64,000 nucleotides of DNA from Paraburkholderia youngii (GTDB lineage Bacteria > Pseudomonadota > Gammaproteobacteria > Burkholderiales > Burkholderiaceae), in contig NZ_JAALDK010000001.1 in the NCBI RefSeq assembly GCF_013366925.1, positions 5,454,001 to 5,518,000 of the forward strand, written 5' to 3'. Made by a program: the position numbers and the translations under genes. The notes under the pieces were generated by a model. It had not been told where the DNA came from. It saw only the letters and a program-made list of their open reading frames with translations, and ran no database searches. Positions 19,288 through 28,397 of this stretch are shown piece by piece; the stretch's first letter is position 1; every line of letters begins with the position of its first letter.

Positions 19288-20412
19288 CTACCCGCCACGC
19301 GTCACCCGCTCGTGCCGCTCGATGTTCCAGTTCGGCTCGGTCTCCAGCAATAGCGCGCGCAGCCGGTCCACCTGCTCCGCGAGCCGCTGACCGAGCCAGT
19401 ACGGCCCTTGCCAGTCGGGCGGCAACGCGGTGGCCACGTCGCCATGCCCCTTCGCGAGCGGCGCCGCGGCCGGAATGCCGAAGCGCGACGGACGGCCGAA
19501 ACGCAGCCCGCGCGCGGTGGACAACAGGATCGCGCGCACGGCGCGCACCTCGGCGCCGCATTGCGCTGCATAGGCGCTGCGCGCGGCGGCGGTGGCGTTC
19601 ATCAGCGGCCCGGTGGCCAGCAGTTCGAGCGAGCTGAGCACCGAGCGATGCAGCCGCTGGATCTCCTCGAGCCGCGCCTGCGGCACGTCGATTTCCTTGG
19701 CGACCGACGGCATCAGCGAGCGCAGTTGCACGAGCCGCTTGTTGATCCGCAGGAAGCGCTTGACCTGCTCCTCCTCGGTGATCGTCTCGCCGTCGAGCAG
19801 CCGCGCGTAGATGCCCGCGCATTCGCGCAGATTGGCGGCGAGCCCGTAGCGCCACGAATACGTCGCGTGCAGTGGAAACGCGAACGAAAACGCCAGCGCG
19901 ATCACGATGCCGATCAGCACGTTCAACGTGCGCCACAGGCCGACGTCGATCAGGTTGTCGCCGTGGCCCGCGACGATGCACATCGTGATCGCGGTCAGAA
20001 GCCCGATATAGCCGGACGAGCCGATCGCGAACCACGCGCAGATCGACGCGATGATCGCCTCCAGCACATAGGTGAGCGGCAGAGAGCCGATGAAGTTCTG
20101 CTGCACGATCAGCAACAGGCCGATCGACGCGCCGAGCAGCGTGCCGGCCGCGCGTTCGGCCGCTTTCTTGCGGATATTGCCGTGATGCTGCAAGCCGCCG
20201 ATCACGACCAGCAGCGTCACCGACGACCAGATGCCGTGCGGGATATCGATGCCGGTCGTCGCCAGAATCGACACCAGCATCGCGAGGCCGACGCGCAGGC
20301 TATGCAGCACCTTCGCGTGGCGGTAGCGGTAATACGGCGACGTGACCGCGCGCACCATCCGGCTCAGCGCCGCGCGGCGGGAGATCACGGTGGGAGTATC
20401 GGCAGCAGCCAT
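19288..20412 (-). CDS. FUSC-family inner-membrane protein (half-size)
   Basis: A 374-residue membrane protein with about six transmembrane helices in residues 40-200 (LRVGLAMLVSILATTGIDIP, ASIGLLLIVQQ, VLIGIVIALAFSFAFP) and a cytosolic C-terminal helical domain. The charged block after the second helix (GNIRKKAAERAAGTLLGASIG) is the fusaric-acid-resistance signature, as in AaeB and YccS. Those proteins are about twice as long with two such halves, so this single-half form may dimerise. Role in aromatic-acid export is a family inference. Ends convergent to the VOC gene. Confidence 0.85.
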   Translation of the reverse strand: MAAADTPTVISRRAALSRMVRAVTSPYYRYRHAKVLHSLRVGLAMLVSILATTGIDIPHGIWSSVTLLVVIGGLQHHGNIRKKAAERAAGTLLGASIGLLLIVQQNFIGSLPLTYVLEAIIASICAWFAIGSSGYIGLLTAITMCIVAGHGDNLIDVGLWRTLNVLIGIVIALAFSFAFPLHATYSWRYGLAANLRECAGIYARLLDGETITEEEQVKRFLRINKRLVQLRSLMPSVAKEIDVPQARLEEIQRLHRSVLSSLELLATGPLMNATAAARSAYAAQCGAEVRAVRAILLSTARGLRFGRPSRFGIPAAAPLAKGHGDVATALPPDWQGPYWLGQRLAEQVDRLRALLLETEPNWNIERHERVTRGG

Positions 20413-20479
20413 GGCGGCGCGCGGCGAACGCGTGAAAGGACGGTTCCGCTATCCTGCCCTGGAGTGCCCCGCAAACACA

Positions 20480-20509
20480 AACGCCCGCCAACTTGCGTCG
20501 GCGGGCGTT
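20480..20509 (-). terminator. Terminator of the symporter operon
   Basis: A perfect 10-bp GC-rich stem (AACGCCCGCC and complement) with a 10-base loop lies 33 bases downstream of the symporter stop. On the minus strand it is followed by TTTGTGTTTG. Confidence 0.8.
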
Positions 20510-20541
20510 GCGTGTTTCAGAGCGTGAAGTCGCAGCCGGAA

Positions 20542-22092
20542 TCAGCCTTCGACGATGTCCAGGTAGTCTTCCGGACGGGTGCGGTCCTCGGCGCGCTGCA
20601 TGCCCACCGCGCGCACGATCAGGCTCACGACCACCGACACCACGAGGTTCACGATCAGCGACCACACCGCCGCATAGCCCGGAATCGCGATGCCGAACAG
20701 ATGAATCGTGAAGATCGAGCTCGCGAGGTTCAACGAAATCGCCATCCACGTGCCAGTCGCGATACCTGCCGCCCAGCCGAGCAGCAGACCCCGATAGTCG
20801 AGCACACGCGTGTAGAGACCGAGCACGATGGCCGGCAGCGTCTGGATGATCCAGATCCCGCCGAGCAGCTGCAGCTGGATCGCGTACGTGAGCGGCAGAC
20901 CGAGAATGAACGCGACCGCGCCGACCTTGACGATCAGCGACACCAGCTTCGCGACGTTGGTCTCCTGCTCGTGCGTCATGTTGCGGTTGATGAACTCCTT
21001 GTGCACGTTGCGCGTGTACAGGTTCGCCGCCGCGATCGACATGATCGCCGCCGGCACCAGCGCGCCGATACCGATCGCCGCGAACGCGACGCCGACGAAC
21101 CACGACGGGAAGAAGTGCAGGAACAACGCCGGCACCGCGAAGTTCGGGCCGAAGGCCTTGAAGTACGGCGCGAACTCGGGCATGTCCTTCACGCCGGCCG
21201 CGAGCGCCATGAAGCCGAGCAGCGCGAGCAGGCCGAGCACCAGCGAATACGCCGGCAGCAAGGCCATATTGCGGCGGATCGTGTTGCCCGACTTCGAAGA
21301 CAGCACCGCGGTGATCGAGTGCGGATACAGGAACAGCGCAAGCGCCGAACCCACGGCGAGCGTCGCGTACGCGCTATAGCCGTTCAGGCTCGACACGTCC
21401 GGCGACTTCAGCAGCAGCTTGGCCGGCGGGACCGCGCCGAAGATATGGCCGAAGCCGCCCAGCTGCGGCGGAATCACGATGATCGCGGCGAAGATCGTCA
21501 CGTAGATCAGGATGTCCTTGACCACCGCGATCATCGCCGGCGCGCGCAGGCCCGACGTGTACGTGTAGGCCGCGAGGATCGCAAACGCGATGATCAGCGG
21601 CAGATCGCCGACGAAGCCGGTGGTGTCGAAACCGAGCGCGCCGATCACCACTTCGATACCGACCAGCTGCAGCGCGATGTACGGCATCGTCGCGACGATG
21701 CCGGTCACGGCGACAGCGAGCGCGAGCATGCGGCTGCCGTAGCGGGCCGAAACGAAGTCCGCCGAGGTCACGTAGCCGTGGCGCTTCGCGATGCTCCACA
21801 GCTTCGGGAACACGACGAAGGCGAACGGATAGATCAGGATCGTGTACGGCAGCGCGAAGAAGCCGGTTGCGCCCGCGCCGAACACGAGCGCCGGCACCGC
21901 GATGAAGGTGTAGGCGGTGTACAGGTCGCCGCCGAGCAGGAACCACGTGACGATCGTGCCGAAGCGCCGCCCGCCCAGACCCCACTCTTCCAGATGCGCG
22001 AGATCGCCGCGCCGCCAGTGTGCCGCGACGAAGCCAAGAATCGTGACGCCGATGAAAAACAGAACGAAGACAAAGGTTGCAATGGGGTTCAT
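20542..22092 (-). CDS. Sodium:solute symporter, MctP-like monocarboxylate permease
   Basis: A 516-residue SSS-family transporter with about 13 membrane helices. Motifs include EEWGLGGRRFGTIVTWFLLGGDLYT (broken here into its parts), GYVTSADFVSARYGSR and ALFLYPHSITAVLSSKSG. The closest family in memory is MctP, which imports lactate, pyruvate, propionate and related acids in rhizobia and Burkholderia, and which is likewise preceded by a DUF3311 gene. The start at 22092 overlaps the upstream stop in an ATGA junction, so translation is coupled. Substrate is inferred, not shown. Confidence 0.88.
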   Translation of the reverse strand: MNPIATFVFVLFFIGVTILGFVAAHWRRGDLAHLEEWGLGGRRFGTIVTWFLLGGDLYTAYTFIAVPALVFGAGATGFFALPYTILIYPFAFVVFPKLWSIAKRHGYVTSADFVSARYGSRMLALAVAVTGIVATMPYIALQLVGIEVVIGALGFDTTGFVGDLPLIIAFAILAAYTYTSGLRAPAMIAVVKDILIYVTIFAAIIVIPPQLGGFGHIFGAVPPAKLLLKSPDVSSLNGYSAYATLAVGSALALFLYPHSITAVLSSKSGNTIRRNMALLPAYSLVLGLLALLGFMALAAGVKDMPEFAPYFKAFGPNFAVPALFLHFFPSWFVGVAFAAIGIGALVPAAIMSIAAANLYTRNVHKEFINRNMTHEQETNVAKLVSLIVKVGAVAFILGLPLTYAIQLQLLGGIWIIQTLPAIVLGLYTRVLDYRGLLLGWAAGIATGTWMAISLNLASSIFTIHLFGIAIPGYAAVWSLIVNLVVSVVVSLIVRAVGMQRAEDRTRPEDYLDIVEG

Positions 22093-22331
22093 CGTTGTGC
22101 GCCCCCGTTCGGGCGACCCGTATAGCGGGACTTGGTCTTCACATAGACGAACGCGGTGATGACCGCGCTGATCAGCACCCACAGCAGCTGATACCAGTAG
22201 AAGAACGGGAAATCGAACAGCTGCGGCTCGATCCGGTTGTAGGACGGCACCCAGATCATCGCGATCCACGGTAGCAGCAATAGCCAGAGCCAGTGCTTGC
22301 TGGCTTTGTTCACGTCGGCGTCGTGAGCCAT
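22089..22331 (-). CDS. DUF3311 family small membrane protein, symporter partner
   Basis: An 80-residue protein with two membrane helices (WLWLLLLPWIAMIWVPSYN and FYWYQLLWVLISAVITAFVY) and a basic C-terminal tail. The pattern matches DUF3311, small proteins almost always encoded just before SSS-family transporters and probably acting as a subunit or assembly factor. An AGGAGA ribosome site precedes the ATG at 22331. The stop codon overlaps the symporter start by four bases. Confidence 0.88.
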   Translation of the reverse strand: MAHDADVNKASKHWLWLLLLPWIAMIWVPSYNRIEPQLFDFPFFYWYQLLWVLISAVITAFVYVKTKSRYTGRPNGGAQR

Positions 22332-22556
22332 GACGTCTCCTGTTTTTCCTATTTTGAATTTATCTGCCCGTGGTCGACGGGAGGAGGAACTCAGCGGGTG
22401 GTCGTCCCGCGGTCCGCCACGGGCTCCCCGAAAGCCTCGCAAGAGTATAGGAGTGGCGAACGCCCGGTCAAGCCGGGGCGACCCCGAGGCACATTGGCGT
22501 CCAACGATGCAGACTGGATCACGCTGCAGCATCGACGTGAAAAAAATACCGGAAGC

Positions 22557-22592
22557 AAAACGGCCGTGCCGACTGATACGCCGGCACGGCCG
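22557..22592 (-). terminator. Terminator of the methyltransferase gene
   Basis: An 11-bp perfect stem with a 10-base loop lies 35 bases past the stop at 22627. On the minus strand it is followed by TTTTGCTTCC. Confidence 0.85.
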
Positions 22593-22626
22593 CCTCATTC
22601 TTCGCGCGCTGATCGGAATTCAGCGC

Positions 22627-23562
22627 TCAGATGGCAAACGATGCGCCCGTCTGACCCGTCGATTCGCGCAGGCCCTTGATCCACTTGCGCGCCGGCAAGC
22701 CGAGCTCGGCTTCGATCAGCTTCGCGCGCGCGTCGAGCGCGGCGAACGGCACGTCGAGCGCGGGGCCCGAGAACGCGATCGCGATGCGGTTGCCGTCGTG
22801 CACTTCGGGCAGCGCGACGACGCGACCGTCGAAGGCTTCGTTCAGGCGCTTCATGTTGCGCACGAAGCTCGGATGATCGCCGAACAGATTCACCGTGACG
22901 ATGCCCGCGTCGGTCAGACATGCGCGCGCCGCCCGGTAAAAGCCGACGCTGTCGAGCACCGGGCCGCGCGCGGTCGCGTCGTAGACGTCGATCTGCAGCG
23001 CGCCGATGGTGCCGTGGTTCGCGCTCTCGTTGACGAAGTCCCATGCGTCGGTTTCGTGCACCGTCAGACGCGCATCGTCGGGCGGCAGTTCGAACATCGT
23101 GCGCGCGGCAACCACGACCGCCGGATTCAGTTCGACGGCCTCGACCTTTGCGCTCTTCAGGAAGCGGTGCGCGAACTTGGTCAGCGCCGCCGCGCCGAGC
23201 CCCAGCTGCACGATGCGCTTCGGCGTTTCGAGAAACAGCAGCCAGGCCATCATCTGCTGCGCGTATTCGAGTTCGATGTGATCGGGCTTGCGCAGACGCA
23301 TCGCGCCTTGCACCCATTCCGTGCCGAAATGCAGGTAGCGCACGCCGCCCTCTTCGGAGAACGTCACCGGCGCAAAGCGCGGCTTGCGCGGCGTTTCGAT
23401 TTGCTGCGCGTCATGAAGCTCGTGGTCGACGGCGCGGTTCGCGTTGCGTGCGGTTTTTGGCGCCTGTCTGGGCGCGATTTTCTGCTTGCCGCCGATGGCT
23501 TCGGCGTCCCGGTTACGGAAAGCGCGCGCCTCGGCCGAAGCGCGCTTGATCAGTTTCGTCAT
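22627..23562 (-). CDS. Spermidine synthase-like SAM-binding protein
   Basis: A 311-residue class I Rossmann methyltransferase-fold protein of the spermidine-synthase family. The nucleotide-binding loop is VQLGLGAAALTKF (the family has GGG), followed by VEAVELNPAVVVAAR and later GALQIDVYDATARGPVLDS. The aspartates that bind polyamine in true SpeE are not clearly present and the N-terminal 60 residues are basic, so it may not make spermidine. The start at 23562 (MTKLIKRAS) is preferred over an upstream in-frame ATG at 23616, but no strong ribosome site decides. Monocistronic with its own terminator. Confidence 0.78.
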   Translation of the reverse strand: MTKLIKRASAEARAFRNRDAEAIGGKQKIAPRQAPKTARNANRAVDHELHDAQQIETPRKPRFAPVTFSEEGGVRYLHFGTEWVQGAMRLRKPDHIELEYAQQMMAWLLFLETPKRIVQLGLGAAALTKFAHRFLKSAKVEAVELNPAVVVAARTMFELPPDDARLTVHETDAWDFVNESANHGTIGALQIDVYDATARGPVLDSVGFYRAARACLTDAGIVTVNLFGDHPSFVRNMKRLNEAFDGRVVALPEVHDGNRIAIAFSGPALDVPFAALDARAKLIEAELGLPARKWIKGLRESTGQTGASFAI

Positions 23563-23691
23563 GTGTGGATGTCGCGCCGCGGGCGCATGATTTTTGGTCG
23601 ACCGAGAGCATAGCATTCGCGGCGCGCACGATTACGCAGAGCCGCCCGCCGGCGGCCCGTGTGCACATCACCTCACTTCAGACCCAGCACG

Positions 23692-25932
23692 TCACTCGAC
23701 GCGTACCGCCTTGAGCGCCTCGTTCAGCGTGCGGCTCGGCCGCATCACCTCTTCGAGCTTGTTCAGGTCCGGCTTGTAATAGCCGCCGATGTCCGCCGGC
23801 GCGCCCTGCACCGACGCGAGCTCCGCCACGATCACCTGCTCGTTGGCGGTCAGCTGCGTCGCGAGCGGCGCGAACTGCGCGGCCAGCGCGGCATCGTCCG
23901 TTTGCGCGGCCAGCTCCTGCGCCCAGTACATCGCCAGATAGAACTGGCTGCCGCGATTGTCGAGCTCGCCCGTCTTCGGGCTCGGGCTGCGGTTATTGTC
24001 GAGCAACTTGCCGGTTGCGGTGTCGAGCGTCTTCGCGAGGATCTTCGCCCGGTTGTTGCCGGTCTTGATGCCCAGCTCTTCGAGCGATACCGCGAGCGCG
24101 AGGAATTCGCCGAGCGAGTCCCAGCGCAGGTGGTTCTCTTCGACGAGCTGCTTCACGTGCTTCGGCGCCGAACCGCCCGCGCCGGTCTCGTACATGCCGC
24201 CGCCCGCCATCAACGGCACGATCGACAGCATCTTCGCGCTCGTGCCCAGCTCCATGATCGGGAACAGGTCGGTCAGATAATCGCGCAGGATGTTGCCGGT
24301 GACCGAGATCGTATCGAGCCCGCGCACGACGCGCTCCAGCGTGTAACGCATCGCGCGCACCTGCGACATGATCTGGATGTCGAGGCCGGTGGTGTCGTAA
24401 TCCTTGAGGTAGGCCTCGACCTTCTTGATCAGTTCCGCCTCGTGCGGGCGATACGGATCGAGCCAGAACACCGCGGGCGTGCGCGAATTGCGCACGCGCG
24501 TGACCGCGAGTTTGACCCAGTCGCGGATCGCCGCATCTTTCACCTCGCACATGCGCCAGATGTCGCCCTGCTCGACGTTCTGCGTAAGCAGCACCTCGCC
24601 GCTCGTGAGATCGACGATGCGCGCCTCGCCGTCTTCCGGCACTTCGAAGGTCTTGTCGTGCGAGCCGTATTCTTCCGCCTTCTGCGCCATCAGGCCGACG
24701 TTCGGCACGGTGCCCATCGTGACCGGATCGAACGCGCCGTTGGTCTTGCAGAAGTTGATGATCTCCTGGTAGATGCGCGCGAACGTGCTCTCCGGGATCA
24801 CCGCCTTGGTGTCTTTCGGACGACCGTCGGCGCCCCACATCTTGCCGCCGGCGCGAATCATCGCCGGCATCGACGCATCGACGATCACGTCGTTCGGCGC
24901 GTGCAGGTTCGAGATGCCCTTCGCCGAATCGACCATCGCCAGTTCCGGACGATGCTCGTGGCACGCGTGCAGGTCGCGGATCACTTCCTCGCGCTGCGAT
25001 TCCGGCAACGCCTCGATCTTCTCGTACAGATTGACGAGGCCGTTGTTGACGTTCACGCCGAGCTCGTCGAACAGCTTGCCGTGCTTCGCGAACGCGTCCT
25101 TGTAGAACACCTTCACCGCGTGGCCGAAGACGATCGGATGCGAGATCTTCATCATCGTCGCCTTCACGTGCAGCGACAGCATCATGCCGGTCTTGCGCGC
25201 GTCTTCCATCTGGTCTTCATAGAACGCGAGCAGCGCCTTTTTGCTCATGAACATGCTGTCGATGATCTCGCCGGCCTCTAGCGCGACCTTCGGTTTCAGC
25301 ACGATCGTCTTGCCGTTTTTCGTGACGAGTTCCATCTTCACGTCGCGCGCGCGATCGAGCGTCATCGATTTTTCGCCGTGATAGAAGTCGCCATGTCGCA
25401 TGGTGGCGACGTGCGTGCGCGACGCCATGCTCCATTCGGTCATGCTGTGCGGATGCTTGCGCGCGTAGTTCTTCACCGCGGCCGGCGCGCGACGGTCCGA
25501 GTTGCCCTCGCGCAGCACCGGATTGACCGCGCTGCCGAGACACTTCGAGTAGCGCTGACGGATCGCCTTCTCTGCGTCGGTCTTCGGATCTTCGGGATAG
25601 TCGGGCACCTTGTAGCCCTTCGCCTGCAGTTCCTTGATCGCGCTCGTCAGTTGCGGCACCGATGCGCTGATGTTGGGCAGCTTGATGATGTTGGTGTCGG
25701 GCAACGAGGTCAGGCGACCGAGTTCAGCGAGGTTGTCTGGCACCCGCTGCGCTTCGGTCAGAAATTCGGGGAACTCACCGAGGATGCGGCCCGCGACCGA
25801 GATGTCGCTGGTCTCGACCTCGATGCCGGCCGGCCTCGTGAAGGTCCGGATGATCGGCAGGAACGCCGCGGTCGCGAGCAGCGGGGCCTCGTCGGTGAGG
25901 GTGTAGATGATGGTCGGTTGCTGGGTCGTCAT
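23692..25932 (-). CDS. icd: Monomeric NADP-dependent isocitrate dehydrogenase
   Basis: TCA-cycle enzyme converting isocitrate to 2-oxoglutarate with NADP. The 746 residues and the sequence are of the monomeric IDH-II class, unrelated in length to the dimeric Icd. It opens with [22 protein letters not shown] and contains the substrate block [23 protein letters not shown] (in parts) with [19 protein letters not shown]. The C-terminal [15 protein letters not shown] is the NADP-domain signature. The ATG at 25932 gives the family length; an extension to 26028 is unlikely. Transcribed away from the AraC gene, with a 358-base gap between. Confidence 0.96.
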   Translation of the reverse strand: MTTQQPTIIYTLTDEAPLLATAAFLPIIRTFTRPAGIEVETSDISVAGRILGEFPEFLTEAQRVPDNLAELGRLTSLPDTNIIKLPNISASVPQLTSAIKELQAKGYKVPDYPEDPKTDAEKAIRQRYSKCLGSAVNPVLREGNSDRRAPAAVKNYARKHPHSMTEWSMASRTHVATMRHGDFYHGEKSMTLDRARDVKMELVTKNGKTIVLKPKVALEAGEIIDSMFMSKKALLAFYEDQMEDARKTGMMLSLHVKATMMKISHPIVFGHAVKVFYKDAFAKHGKLFDELGVNVNNGLVNLYEKIEALPESQREEVIRDLHACHEHRPELAMVDSAKGISNLHAPNDVIVDASMPAMIRAGGKMWGADGRPKDTKAVIPESTFARIYQEIINFCKTNGAFDPVTMGTVPNVGLMAQKAEEYGSHDKTFEVPEDGEARIVDLTSGEVLLTQNVEQGDIWRMCEVKDAAIRDWVKLAVTRVRNSRTPAVFWLDPYRPHEAELIKKVEAYLKDYDTTGLDIQIMSQVRAMRYTLERVVRGLDTISVTGNILRDYLTDLFPIMELGTSAKMLSIVPLMAGGGMYETGAGGSAPKHVKQLVEENHLRWDSLGEFLALAVSLEELGIKTGNNRAKILAKTLDTATGKLLDNNRSPSPKTGELDNRGSQFYLAMYWAQELAAQTDDAALAAQFAPLATQLTANEQVIVAELASVQGAPADIGGYYKPDLNKLEEVMRPSRTLNEALKAVRVE

Positions 25933-26290
25933 TGCTAGGCTCTGGGCGGGCGGTTGAGAGGCATCTCGCGCGTGATACCGGCAGGATGCGCAAGCGTCGA
26001 TCAGGAAAACGACAACACGAGGACACAAACGCTGTGCGCGGCGAATGGCGATGCGGGGCCCTGGAACGCCAAAGCGGAACGATTAAGCGAACACGGCGGA
26101 CTGCGTCGCGCAGCGGGTCGCACGTCTGGATTCTGCCTCATTTTTGGGCTGACGCAAGAGCAGCCGAACCGGCGCGCAGGAACGTGCGACTTGCCAGCCG
26201 GGCTGGCACGTGCGTCGCACGGCCACATCGATACAATGAGCTGATGTACGGGGATTCCCGCAGATCTGCCAATCGAAGCCGGAGAGCGTC
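25933..26290. other. Divergent intergenic region, idh / AraC regulator
   Basis: No convincing gene. It must contain the idh promoter on the minus strand. A TACAAT -10-like hexamer lies at 26232-26237 for the plus-strand AraC gene. A two-part inverted repeat is listed separately at 26184-26220. Confidence 0.5.
26184..26220. promoter_or_regulatory. Nested inverted repeat upstream of the AraC gene
   Basis: Outer arms GTGCGAC/GTCGCAC (7 bp) enclose a 7-bp hairpin TGCCAGC-CGG-GCTGGCA. It ends 12 bases before the TACAAT hexamer, a position suited to an operator. Binding protein unknown. Confidence 0.4.
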
Positions 26291-27118
26291 ATGGACGGCG
26301 ATACCAGCAAAGCCCAATCCGACTGGATTTCCCGTTCGGAGCCCACCAACGGAGTCGAACGCATCGAGGCCTTTTTCCACGGCAATGCGTACTCCCTGCA
26401 TCGGCACGACACCTACGCGATCGGCCTGACGCTCGCCGGCGTTCAATGCTTTCACTACCGGCGCGGCTTGCGCACCAGTCTGCCCGGCCAGACGATGGTG
26501 CTGCATCCCGACGAAGCGCACGACGGTCAGGCCGGTACGCAGGAGGGATTCCGTTATCAGATGATTTACGTGCACCCGGCCGCCATCCAGGAGGTCCTCG
26601 GAGGCCGGCCGCTGCCATTCGTCGAAGGCGGGGTCACGAACGATCCACGGCTGTTCGAAGCGACGAAGACAGCGTTGCGCCAGATGCGCGGCGACGCGGA
26701 GCCGCTCGAGCGCGACGACGCGCTCGCCGGCCTCGCGCTCGCGCTGGATAGCGTATCGGGTACCCGAGCTGCGCGCAGGTCCGCGGATTTCGCGGCAGCG
26801 CAGCGGGCACGGGAATATCTGCACGCATCGAGCAGCCGCGTCGTCACGCTGGATGAACTTGCCGCCGTCAGCGGACAGGATCGCTGGAGCCTGTCGCGCG
26901 ATTTCCGAACCTTTTACGGCACCAGCCCCTATCACTACCTGGTCATGCGCCGGCTCGAAGCGGCGCGCGCGATGATGCTGCGCGGCGTTTCCCTCGTGGA
27001 CACGGCGGCAGCGGCCGGCTTCGCCGACCAGAGCCATATGACCCGGCATTTTCGCCACGCATACGGGATCCCGCCCGCGCGTTGGCTCGCGATGACGAGC
27101 GATCGGCGCGCCGGCTAG
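26291..27118 (+). CDS. AraC family transcriptional regulator
   Basis: A 275-residue regulator. Residues about 20-110 form an AraC-type cupin sensor (SLHRHDTYAIGLTLAGVQCF and LHPDEAHDGQAG). The C-terminal double helix-turn-helix spans about 175-270, with VTLDELAAVSGQDRWSLSRDFRTF and GFADQSHMTRHFRHAYGIPPARW (family signature, in parts). The cupin and GNAT genes follow on the same strand after 81 bases, so they are the first candidates for its regulon. Effector unknown. Confidence 0.92.
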   Translation: MDGDTSKAQSDWISRSEPTNGVERIEAFFHGNAYSLHRHDTYAIGLTLAGVQCFHYRRGLRTSLPGQTMVLHPDEAHDGQAGTQEGFRYQMIYVHPAAIQEVLGGRPLPFVEGGVTNDPRLFEATKTALRQMRGDAEPLERDDALAGLALALDSVSGTRAARRSADFAAAQRAREYLHASSSRVVTLDELAAVSGQDRWSLSRDFRTFYGTSPYHYLVMRRLEAARAMMLRGVSLVDTAAAAGFADQSHMTRHFRHAYGIPPARWLAMTSDRRAG

Positions 27119-27199
27119 CGCAGGCTTGCACGATCGTTCAAGACACCCGCCGGCGGCCGGCCTAAGCTCTGTTCCAGCTATCACCCTAACGGAGCCACC

Positions 27200-27601
27200 A
27201 TGCACAGCGATTCCCAGCCAGGACCCGAGCAACGCGGCCAGTACCAGACGATCAATCTGCTCGACAAGATCCGTCAGATCGACGACCACTGGCAGCCGCG
27301 CGTCGTTGCCGAAATGAACGACTATCAGTTCAAGGTCGTGAAGATCGCCGGTGATTTCGTCTGGCACCGGCATGCCGACACCGACGAAACTTTCATCGTT
27401 CTCGAAGGGCGCTTGCGCATCGACTTCCGCGATCGCTCGATCGAACTGCTCGCCGGAGAAATGGCGGTGGTTCCAAAGGGAGTCGAGCACAAGCCGTATG
27501 CCGGCTCCGAAGTGAAGCTGCTGCTGATCGAACCGCGCGGCGTCGTCAACACCGGCGATACGACCAACGAAAGAACGGCCGAAAACGACGTATGGATCTG
27601 A
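27200..27601 (+). CDS. Cupin domain protein
   Basis: A 133-residue single-domain cupin. Metal-binding motif 1 is VWHRHADTDETFIVLEG (two His and a Glu) and motif 2 is AVVPKGVEHKPYAG. Such small cupins include isomerases, dioxygenases and sensors, and nothing here separates them. An ATG follows ACGGAGCC. The gene overlaps the following acetyltransferase by ten bases, which indicates one transcript and probably linked roles. Confidence 0.88.
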   Translation: MHSDSQPGPEQRGQYQTINLLDKIRQIDDHWQPRVVAEMNDYQFKVVKIAGDFVWHRHADTDETFIVLEGRLRIDFRDRSIELLAGEMAVVPKGVEHKPYAGSEVKLLLIEPRGVVNTGDTTNERTAENDVWI

Positions 27602-28086
27602 GAACCGCCATGCAAACGCCGCTGCCGGTTGTTCGCGAAGCCGTTTTCCCCGCCGATACGCGCAAGCTCGTCGCGGTGATCCGAGAGTATGTCCAGTGGC
27701 TGGATCTGGATCTGTCGTACCGTGGATTCGATGCCGAAATGGACGCGTTCGAAGCGGTTTACACGTTGCCATCCGGCATGTTCTTCGTCGCCGATGCCGG
27801 CGGCGAACTCGCCGGTTGCGCGGGGCTACTGCGCCATAGTGCGGGGACCGCCGAAATCAAGCGCCTGTTCGTTCGCGACGCATTCAGAGGGATGCGTCTC
27901 GGCGAAACGCTGGTGACGTCGGTGATCGGGAAAGCAAAATCGTTGGGCTTCTCGAAGCTGGTCCTCGACTCGGTGCCGAAAACCGCTTTCGCGCAGCGCA
28001 TCTACGAGCGATTAGGGTTCGTGGAAATCGCGCCTTACTACGCAAATCCGGTCGAGGGCACGAGGTTTCTTGCACTCGAGCTTTGA
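27592..28086 (+). CDS. GNAT family N-acetyltransferase
   Basis: A 164-residue acetyl-CoA-dependent acyltransferase. The GNAT core is visible: FFVADAGGELAGCAGLLRH, then EIKRLFVRDAFRGMRLGETLV with the Arg/Gln-x-x-Gly-x-Gly/Ala loop in altered form (RDAFRGMRLG), and LVLDSVPKTAFAQRIYERLGFVEI. The substrate is unknown. The start at 27592 overlaps the cupin stop; an alternative ATG is at 27610 with no better ribosome site. Confidence 0.88.
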   Translation: MDLRTAMQTPLPVVREAVFPADTRKLVAVIREYVQWLDLDLSYRGFDAEMDAFEAVYTLPSGMFFVADAGGELAGCAGLLRHSAGTAEIKRLFVRDAFRGMRLGETLVTSVIGKAKSLGFSKLVLDSVPKTAFAQRIYERLGFVEIAPYYANPVEGTRFLALEL

Positions 28087-28397
28087 CGGCGCGGCATCGC
28101 TCGTCTTCGGACCCTCCTCCATAGCACGCAGGTTGCATATACATCTATTGCTACAGCGCGCGCCTCGATTCCTCCTTCGAATTTTCGTTTCACGCGAAAC
28201 CCCCGCCTATATGAGGGCACGCCGCCCATCGTCAGCGAAAACCCTACTTCCGCCATCATCTTCAATTCTCTATCTTGTCTATACAACTGAGCTGAAGCTC
28301 GAAGCCAGCCACTTCAACTTCGACGTATACGTCAGCTGACAGGCAATGGCGCGGGAACCCCCGCGCCCGCACGGCGGCCGGCAACATTCACACCATC
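28087..28397. other. AT-richer intergenic region before the M14-like gene
   Basis: About 310 bases without a supported gene, noticeably lower in GC between 28240 and 28335. It carries a GntR/HutC-type palindrome (listed separately at 28274-28287), so it is probably a regulated promoter region for the downstream gene. Confidence 0.5.
28274..28287. promoter_or_regulatory. GntR (HutC-type) operator-like palindrome
   Basis: CTTGTCTATACAAC has TTGT/ACAA half-sites and a central TA, the general form of GntR/HutC-subfamily operators. It lies 111 bases before the M14-like gene. No GntR/HutC regulator gene is in the immediate neighbourhood. Confidence 0.4.

Noticed and set aside
19408..22125. A 905-codon plus-strand frame opposite the FUSC and symporter genes
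   Set aside because: Arg/Asp/His-rich low-complexity translation mirroring real minus-strand genes; not a protein.
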